Below, piece after piece: positions 47,253 through 64,000 of a stretch of DNA of 64,000 nucleotides. Under the pieces are notes generated by a model that saw nothing but the letters and a program-made list of their open reading frames with translations, ran no database searches and had not been told where the DNA came from. How positions within the stretch are numbered: the stretch's first letter is position 1; every line of letters begins with the position of its first letter. The stretch comes from Elephas maximus indicus (taxonomy: Eukaryota > Chordata > Mammalia > Proboscidea > Elephantidae), in the NCBI RefSeq assembly GCF_024166365.1, contig NC_064821.1:51053093-51117092 (forward strand), given 5' to 3'. The position numbers were made by a program, and so were the translations under genes.

Positions 47253-47297
47253 CATTTTACAAAGACCTTTCTTACCCGTTTCATTAAAATCTCTCTA

Positions 47298-47482
47298 GTT
47301 GCCATGGGGTTGATTCTGACAGCGACCCCATGTGTGTCAGAATAGAACTGTGCTCCATAAGGTTTTCAATGGCTGATTTTTTTTGGAAGTAGACCACCAG
47401 GCCTTTCCTCCGCGGTAACTCTGGATGGACTTCATCTGCCAACCTTTTGATTAGCAACCTAGCATGTTAACCATTTGCATCG
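47298..47482 (-). mobile_element. AfroSINE, long type
   Basis: The reversed copy from tagttgccatggggttgat to catttgcatcgccc, with the long-class central segment. Confidence 0.85.
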
Positions 47483-47486
47483 CCCG

Positions 47487-47633
47487 AAAACTCATTGCCG
47501 TCAATAGGTTCTGACTCATAGCAACCCTATAGGACAGAGTAGAACACCCCCTCAGGGTGTCCAAAGAGCAGCTGATTGATTCACACTGTCGACCTTTTGG
47601 TTAGCAGCCGAGCTCTTAACCACTGCGCCACCA
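47487..47633 (-). mobile_element. AfroSINE, short type
   Basis: The reversed copy from aactcattgccgtcaatagg to ccactgcgccacca, abutting the previous one. Confidence 0.88.
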
Positions 47634-47639
47634 CACACT

Positions 47640-47890
47640 TACTAACTGTATGAACCTGGGCAAGTTCTTAATCTCTATGTACCTATTTCCTTATCTGTAA
47701 AACAGGAATGATAATAGTACCTATCTCAGTAGCCAGTGTTATGGAGGTTAAATGCTAGTACGTGTCAAGTACCTACAAAAGTATCTGGCAGATGTGAACA
47801 GTTAGCAAATGCTGTGACTGTCATATTGTTTCCATTTTATACATGAGTAAGTACTAAAGTACAGAGAAGTTGAGCCATGGAGTTGATAAG
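47640..47890 (+). repeat. MIR SINE
   Basis: tgaacctgggcaagttctta, ttatctgtaaaacaggaatg and gcagatgtgaacagttag are MIR core sequence. Confidence 0.75.
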
Positions 47891-48517
47891 TGATAGAGCC
47901 AGGTTTTTCTTATCTCTGCGTCTTTGCCTTGTCTGATTTGGCAGCACAGGACACTCAGGCTCAGCCAGCTTCAAAAGTCTGTGCTCAGCAGGGAACTTGC
48001 AAATATTTAACAACCAGCTCTGGGGGTGGGCGGTGATGTGTGCATATACAAGGCGAGCTTTTTGGGAGTGTGACCTGTGTAGTCATAATACTATGCGGTC
48101 ACTGTCTTGAAATTCTTCATGATTTTTGAACAAGGGCCCCACATTTTTATTTTGCATTGAGCCACACAAATTACGTAGTCAGTCCTGTGTACTTACCTAT
48201 TATATGTGTATTAGAAACTTTACCAATATAAAGGGTGTGTAGCACACAATTTACAAATAATAATAAAATATATGATGTTTTTATTGTAAATTCCATATAG
48301 CTAAATTGGTTTCACAGAAGGCCTTCACTGATATTGTGTAGCCTATCTATGGCTGCAGTTGATCAATGAGTAGTTTCAACATGAATGTTGGTTGATAGTT
48401 TGACGTGTCGAGAGATGTCAGAACTTTACTTGTCAGTGACTTCAGCGACCTCTTTGGTGAATAGTTTTCAGATACCGGAAGAATATTTCCTTAGATTTTT
48501 GGTCCTACTCACAATCC
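47891..48517. other. Intergenic, nothing recognised
   Basis: No element or gene that I can assign between the MIR and the next SINE. Confidence 0.45.
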
Positions 48518-48722
48518 GAGGAGCCCTGATGGCGTAATGGTTAACCGCTTGCCTGCTGACTAAAAGGTCGGTGGTTTGAACCCATTCAGCGGCTCTGAGA
48601 GAGAAAAGACCTGGCGATCTGCTCCCGTAGAGATTACAGCCTAGAAAACTCGATGGGGCAGTTCTAGTCTGTCATATAGGGTCAGTGTGAACTGGAATCG
48701 ACTGGACGGCATACAACAACAA
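48518..48722 (+). mobile_element. AfroSINE, long type
   Basis: gaggagccctgatggcgtaa to gacggcatacaacaacaac, with the central gacctggcgatctgctcccg. Confidence 0.9.
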
Positions 48723-48802
48723 CCACATTCGCAGTGTAATGGCTACAGATTTCACATACTTTTAAATTTAATCTGCATTATTAACATTTTCTTTGTCACT
48801 TT

Positions 48803-49476
48803 AAAAAAAATTGTGCTTTAAGTGAAAGTTTACAAATCAAGTCAGTCTCTCATACAAAAACTTAGACACACCTTGCTATGTATTCCTAGCTGTTCACCCC
48901 CTAATGAGACAGCACACTCCTCTTCTCCACCCTGTATTCCCTGTGTCCGTTCAACCAGCTCCTGTTCCCCTCTGCCTTCACATCTCGCCTCCAAACAGGA
49001 GTTGCCCACATGGTCTCATGTGTCTACTTGAGCCGAGAAGCTCACTCCTCACCAGTCTCATTTTCTGTCTTACCGTCCAGTCCAATCCCTGTCTGAAGAG
49101 TTGGCTTCAGGAATGGTTCCAGTCTTGGGCTAACAAAGGGTCCAGGGACCATGATCTCTGGGGTCCCTCTTGTCTCAGTCAGACCACTAAGTCTGGTCTT
49201 TTTTATGAGAATTTGAGGTCTGCATCTCAGTGTTCTCCTGCTCCATCAAGGGTTCTCTGTTGTGTCCCCTGGCAGGGCAGTCATCGGTGGTAGCTGGACA
49301 CCACCTAGTTCTTCCAGTCTGAAGCTGATGTTGCCTCTGATTTATGTGGCCCTTTCTGTCTTTTGGGCTCTTCTTTACCTTATGTCTTTGGTGTTCTTCA
49401 TTCTCCTTTGCTCCAGGTGGGTTGAGACCAATTGATGTATCTTAGATGACCGCTTGCTAGTATTTAAGACCCCCAC
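48803..49476 (-). mobile_element. 5'-truncated L1 (3' UTR only)
   Basis: gtgctttaagtgaaagttta to tagtatttaagacccccac, reversed. Duplication ctttgtcacttt at 48791-48802 and 49477-49488. It reads further into the 3' UTR than the copy at 9739. Confidence 0.92.
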
Positions 49477-49488
49477 CTTTGTCACTTT

Positions 49489-49660
49489 TTTGGGGCCCTG
49501 GCGGCGCAGTGGTTGAACAGTCAGCTGCTAAACAAAAGGTTGGCATTTTAAGTCCACCAGCTGCTCCTTGGAAACCCTGTGGGGCAGTTCTACTCTGTCC
49601 CATAGGGTCACTAGGAGTTGCAATGGGTTTTTTGTTTGTTTGTTTTGGTTGGTCATTTTT
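49489..49660 (+). mobile_element. AfroSINE, short type, abutting the L1
   Basis: ggggccctggcggcgcagtg to gcaatgggttttttgtttg. It starts right at the L1 duplication. Confidence 0.87.
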
Positions 49661-50241
49661 TTAAAGTCTAGATAGTCAACAAAATAATTATTAAACATTC
49701 ATTGATTTGTACGGTGTAAATACTTCTACCATAGCATATTTCAAGCTACCAATGGATGTCACTTAGGGGGGCGGAGATGTGCAGTAGCCCACCATTATTC
49801 TGTATTTCCATCGTGTAGCTACGATAGATGTAAATAGCCTGAGGAACATAAACGGTAAAATGTAGTAAAATAAGCAGGAAGTGACAAGTTGTATTTGTTA
49901 CCTTTGTTTTTAAGAATTTATTTAATTGTAAGTTTGTATAATTTAATTTTTAATAATGGTTCTGCTTAATGACCCCATCACAGAATTTCTGGAAATTTAA
50001 CAATTAGCTCTCTCCAGCCAGAAGGAACCACAGATAGGGACCACAAGCTCCCAAAAGGCGGGGCAATGAAGACAGAACTAGACGCTTGGTGGGAGAAGGG
50101 AGGAGGGCAATTATTTTCATGAAGAAATAAATACACTAGAAAATGAAGATATAAAAAAAGGCAGGCAGAGCAGCATATGGTATGTCAATTGCACAATAAA
50201 AAGAAGGAATTATTGCTGTTGCGATCACAGTACGGTATTAC

Positions 50242-50602
50242 TAAACCAACCCCGTTGCGGTCAAGTCGATTCTGATTCATAGTGACCCACGCATAGGATT
50301 TCCAAGGCTGTAAGTCTCTAGGGGTAAACCCTGGTGGCGTTAGTGGTTAAGTGCTATGGCTGCTAACCAAGAGGTCGGCAGTTCGAGTGCACCAGGCGCT
50401 CCTTGGAAACTTTATCGGGCAATTCTATTCTGTCCTATAGGGTCGCTATGAGTCGGAATTGACTCGACAGCAGCGGGTTTGGTTTTTGGTTTTTAAGTCT
50501 TTAGGGAAGCTGTCACATCTTCTGTGGACCTGCTGGTGGGTTTGAACCGCCGACCTTTCAGTTAGCAGCCGAGCGCTTAACCACCGCGCCACCAGAGCTC
50601 CT
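50242..50602 (-). mobile_element. AfroSINE, long type, interrupted by another AfroSINE
   Basis: The left part (ccaaccccgttgcggtcaag to tccaaggctgtaagtctc) and right part (acctgctggtgggtttgaac to ccaccgcgccaccagagctc) are one reversed copy split at 50324-50494. Confidence 0.9.
50324..50494 (+). mobile_element. AfroSINE, short type, nested
   Basis: gtaaaccctggtggcgttag to ggtttttggttttt. Duplications are aagtctctaggg (50312-50323) and aagtctttaggg (50495-50506). Confidence 0.93.
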
Positions 50603-50850
50603 ACCTGATTATTACTAGAGCCCTTAAGTTCTTAGACTATCACTTTCCATTCCAGGGCTTCAATTCTCCCATTTTTTAAAAAATGGGGCTAATTATACTT
50701 TTCTTATCACCTTCAATTTGCTCCCTGATTTTTGTCCATTTTGTTCACTGCTGCGTCCCCAGCGTCTAGATCAGCGTCTGCACACAGCAGGCGCACAATA
50801 AACTCTTGTTGAATGAATAAATGAATGAATGCTATTTCAGTGAACGAAAA

Positions 50851-50896
50851 CCAAAAAACCAAACCCGTTGCCGTCGAGTCGATTTCGACTCATAGC
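50851..50896 (-). mobile_element. AfroSINE tail stub near the UBIAD1 promoter
   Basis: Only the reversed 3' tail (ccaaacccgttgccgtcgag, tcgatttcgactcatagcg) is present, about 45 bp before the CpG island. Confidence 0.8.
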
Positions 50897-50934
50897 GCTA
50901 AACTGAAAGGTCACATGATGCTGAGTGAGGCTGT

Positions 50935-60046
<9,112 letters not shown>

Positions 60047-62070
60047 GAGGACCAGTTACTCCTCCCACAGTGTGTCTCCCTTTCCTGAAATGTATCGAAG
60101 TCAGAATACCCCAGAAGGGAATGTGATTTGGCAGTGAGGTTCCAAGGAATGGATTGTGGGTTGTGAACTCCTGCTTTTTATTTTTTATTATTATCTTCTT
60201 AAAGATGCCTGCTGAGTTTTTCCATTTTATGGGGAATCCTGAAACCACTCCGGTGTCTGAAGAAGGTGAATTGGATATACAGTCTGTCTTTTATTTATAA
60301 TTTCCACTAGAGGGTGTTGTCAGGTCACTTTAAATTAGACTGAGTTTCCCCTCATTCTGTTTAGAATGTCCCAAGACTTTGTGAAGGAGCTGCCGGCTTG
60401 GCCTCCTGTCCTGAAAGCCGTAGTATAATCAGGCAAAGTGTCCTATTGTTAACTTGGTCTTGACTGGTGTAATGACTGTTGTCAGGCCCCATTAGTATAG
60501 GGAGCACCTGTCTCTTACTCTCAGCCATTGGGTCCTGAAATACGCTGCTTGAGTGAGAGAGTCCCTCATTAACAGCCTAGTGTGGCTCCCAGCTTTATGC
60601 CGCAGTTATGATTCGGAAGCTTTTGCGCTTCATCTCTTCTCTTACTCATTGCCACAGTTGAAGGAAAGTGTCAGATCACCCTGCAGCAAGACAATTAAGC
60701 CAGGGACTGGGAGGAAGAAAAAAAACTGCACCCTGGTGGCAGCTGAGAAAATCACTCTGCTTTTGGATAGAAATTGGTAGGATGGCTATTTTCCTTTTGT
60801 GGAATCTATAAGAACAACAGGAAGGAATCCCAGCCCTTTCAATAACTCTTAGGAACTCTGAAGTTGTAGCAGCACTGCTATCCTAGTGGGCTAATTTAAA
60901 GCCCATAGGGCTTTTTTTTCTTCTGGATCACCTCTCTTGATGCCCCCCTGTGCCTACCCTCCATTTCTGTTGGGTCCCCATTTTTGTGTCCCCCTTGGGG
61001 CAAGGGGTAGTGTATGGAACCAGACTACTTGAGCAGCAGCTCAGCAGCTGAATCAGGGGCAGCTGCCACTTTTCACAGAGCCAGAGGATAAGCAGACCAG
61101 GGACATCAGCGCTCCTGATGAACGCATTAGCCAGTGGAGTCCTGGGCCCTGTTCAGCCAGAATGACAGGCCTGGCCAGTGAAGGAACTTTGTTTTCATCC
61201 TTGAAGACAGGTGTGCAGTATTGACCCTGCCACTCCAGAGGCTTCAGTTGCCTGGTGCAGAGATAGTCGAGGGCTTCAGTGAGGTCACACCAAGAATGGG
61301 GAATTCCAACATTGATCGAAGCTGCTTTTAGTTTCATTGCCTGTGAAATATAATTTCTGGGCTAGAATTGCCCAGTGGCATTTGGTCCAAGACTGAAGTA
61401 GATTGAGATCATCATTATATATTTCTGTTGAGATTATAGCTGTTGCAATAGGTATTTCAAGGTCTTGACCTGCAGAAAATGACATAAGAACTACTTTTTA
61501 ATCATTAAGCTCAAGCTACTTATGATTTGGCTACTTGAATTAGAATTTGGTCAGCTTACTTAGAAAAAGCATATTTGGAAATTACAAGTTTCTCTGAAGT
61601 TAAAGGTGGTCTGTCTAGCAGAGATCCAGAGTCCTTTAATAGTTACCAGAGCCCAGGAACAAGGGAAAGGAAAATGGTTCTTTCTCCTGCCTTGCTTCCC
61701 AGCACCGTTTTTGTTCTATGCCATGCTTGTGGCATCTTGGTGCTCACAAGGGCCCTGCCTTCAAAGACAAGCTCTCCTCAGAGCAGGCTGTTCTCACATC
61801 GGTCTCACACATGAGGCTGTGGGACCAAGAGCCCCCTGAGTCCACAGGACAGACCTGCGTTTGTAGCTGCTCTCATCAGGGTCATCAGTTGGCCACACAC
61901 TGTGTTCTAGTGCAGATTTTAATGCATATTTTTGTATATACATGTTCCCCGAAGGCCAGATTTGGTGCCAGGTTTTATATGCAGGTCACCACAATTTGTA
62001 TTACATCCCCTGACTCAACGAAGGTTTTCTTTAGACTTGTTAATAAAAATATATATATATATGTATTCAG
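60047..62070 (+). other. UBIAD1: UBIAD1 3' UTR
   Basis: About 2 kb of non-coding sequence runs from the stop codon to the AATAAA cluster near 62042. It is largely free of recognisable young repeats, in contrast with the intron, as expected for a conserved UTR. The extent is inferred from the polyadenylation signal. Confidence 0.7.
62042..62047 (+). terminator. UBIAD1: Probable UBIAD1 polyadenylation signal (AATAAA)
   Basis: AATAAA is followed by a short (AT)n run and then a T/G-rich stretch (tctggctttttgttttt, about 62077-62093). That is a normal signal plus downstream element. The cleavage site would be about 62060-62075. Confidence 0.65.
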
Positions 62071-64000
62071 CAATGGTCTGGCTTTTTGTTTTTATTTTCC
62101 TCCTACTTCTGTTGTCTTACAGTGAACTCTAACTCAAAAATCTCAGGGAGACCAGGGCAGGGACATTGGGACATGAGGGAGGTGGTGTGTGCAGGGGTGC
62201 ACCTGATCTTTGGTGATGAATTTGGCTACAGTCTGACGTAAGTCTTCTGCACCAGATTTGAGAGCCTTAAAACAGGCAAGGCAGTAGGGGCCACTTAGAG
62301 CTCATATGGATTTGCCAAGAGCCAATCAGGCCAGATCGACTATTGACTTCGCCTCCTTCTGTCCTTTCGTTTTTCCTTTCCTTAATGGGGTCACTGGGCT
62401 GATGGATCAAGACCATGTAGTGGATTGAGTATATTTGGGTTTCCAGCGAGGCATTTGGCAATACATCCTATGAAACAAGGCAGAGACATGTGGATGAGTA
62501 ACTGTCTAGTCTAATGAGTTTTTAAGGGAGGGAACAAGCCACAGGAGGGAGCGGCTGCTCTGTGGTGCCTGTGTCAATGGGGAAGGAAGCCTTAAATAGC
62601 ACGTGTGAGCCCTGCCCTCTGTTCTGCTGGGCCCAACCCTGTCATTAATGACTAGAGTGAGGCCTCTGATGAATGGTGGCCAAAATCACGGGTTTTGGGA
62701 ACCTTGGAGAAAGAGCTTATAAAATGACTGATGGTTGGGATCCTCATCTATCAGGAGGCTATTTTGGTTGGTCAAAGGAAAAATATAGCATAAATACAAT
62801 GTTAAGTAACATACTTGGGTCTTCAGAATCAACTACATAAGGAAGGGGGAGGTTCATGGAACTTCAGCACCAGATGTGGTGGGTATGCATTGTATATCTG
62901 GGATGTAATACCACTTGCCTTTGTTTCTCTGGGTCAGATTTATTTGACTCCCCAGTGGGGTGGCTGGAAACAAAACCTCAGTCCCATCCCTTTAGAGTCA
63001 ACCAGGGATATTGCAAGGCCCTGGCTCCATTCGCTCAATATCCCTAAAGTTGCTGCTCTGCTACTTGATGTTGAGCTATGATGGCCTTTTGTCTTTTGGG
63101 CACTGCTGCCTCAGGAGGGTTCAAAATGCCCTGACAGCAGCCCTTCTTGCTGACCACAAGTGACATCCTGAAGTACCACGGGCCTGCAGGGCACCAGTCC
63201 CTGCCACCCATCCCCATCTCTGCCCCAGCCTTGAGGATGTGCCCAGTATCGCCATGGTCTCCATTGTCCACTTCTCGCACTCAAAGCATCTCCCTCCTTC
63301 CCTAGTGCTTGCAAGACCTTAGCACAAAATCCCCCCCAGGGGGCTCAGTGCTGAACTTTCCTGGGATTGGGTAGTGAAAGTAGATTCCAACACGTCATAT
63401 GTTGTCATTACTTTTCTATCACACCTGTATTAAAACAAGCAAAGATCTGAGCCCATGACCTGGCCCAGAGCGTGAGTTAGTAGTGGGCTCCGACTGTCAC
63501 AAAGATTAGTGTCATCTGAAGTGGAATTGATAGGAAAGTCATGCCTGGAACAAGGAGAGTAGTAGTCCTGCCCATCCCTACTTTGGCTAGACTGCACACC
63601 GTGGGCCAGGCCCAGTTCCAGGCACCTCTTCCCTTCTTTCTTTTTGTTGATCCAGTCAGTGGCGATGGATTTGGAACATGCTGTGGATATAGCATATTGG
63701 ATTGGGCTTTGTGTGTGTGTGTGACTTCAGAGGGCAAAACTAGGGTCAACGGGTGGGAGTTGATATGGCCCCAAGTTTAAGCTCTTAGATCTGGAAGAAT
63801 TTTTTAACCATTAGAGGAATCAGCATGAAGTAGAATGTTCCAGACGTCCCAGTGGGTGATAAGTTCCCTGTGACTGGAGGCATTCAAGTGAAAGGATGAT
63901 TCCTTGTTAGTAACACTGAAGTGAGGAGCCAAACACCAGAGAGGGGTTGGCTGAGAGATCTCTAAGGGTCTTCCAGTCCTGAGATACACTAGTTCTGTTA
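62071..64000. other. Intergenic sequence downstream of UBIAD1, nothing recognised
   Basis: No gene, exon or confident repeat apart from a (GT)n run at about 63710-63722. Open frames are short and unremarkable. Confidence 0.5.

Overview
This is a mammalian nuclear genome window. It holds two protein-coding genes arranged head to head, set in introns and intergenic DNA that are full of retrotransposons. About two dozen copies of a tRNA-like SINE with the 'ggaaaccctggtggcgtagtgg...' head and 'gagtcggaattgactcgacgg' tail (AfroSINE type), RTE-type LINE copies sharing that tail, and the L1 3' ends point to an afrotherian. An elephant is the most likely source, but the species cannot be proved from the sequence alone.

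Minus strand, 7622-45298: the 5' part of MTOR. The promoter and non-coding exon 1 lie in a CpG-rich stretch near 45.2-45.4 kb. The start codon is at 42757-42759 in exon 2. Coding exons 2-19 can be placed to the base with GT-AG boundaries and a continuous frame. They encode residues 1-1010 of a protein of about 2549 residues (the N-terminal HEAT spiral). The remaining exons, including FAT, FRB and kinase, lie beyond the left edge; 1-7621 is intron 19.

Plus strand, 51.1-62.1 kb: UBIAD1, complete. It has two coding exons (51393-51921 and 59559-60046; 338 aa), a CpG-island promoter, a 7.6 kb intron, a 2 kb 3' UTR and a polyadenylation signal near 62042. The two promoters are about 5.8 kb apart and the DNA between them is largely SINEs.

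Mobile DNA: an L1 of about 8.5 kb with both UTRs (13654-22157) sits in MTOR intron 13, flanked by a 15-bp target-site duplication. It is interrupted by a second L1 3' UTR and two AfroSINEs and carries a 37-bp deletion in its reverse-transcriptase core. A 5'-truncated L1 (38869-42518) ends about 60 bp from the MTOR exon 2 donor. A short L1 tail ends 32 bp from the exon 17 donor, and an RTE tail lies about 30 bp from the exon 19 acceptor. Ancient L2, MIR, HAL1-like and old L1 remnants make up much of the rest.

I found no CRISPR array, operon, prokaryotic system or clearly new gene. The observations worth a second look concern retroelement insertions at splice sites and promoters, SINE/LINE tail sharing, tiny SINE insertions with intact duplications, a weak first coding splice donor, and a possible uORF in UBIAD1.
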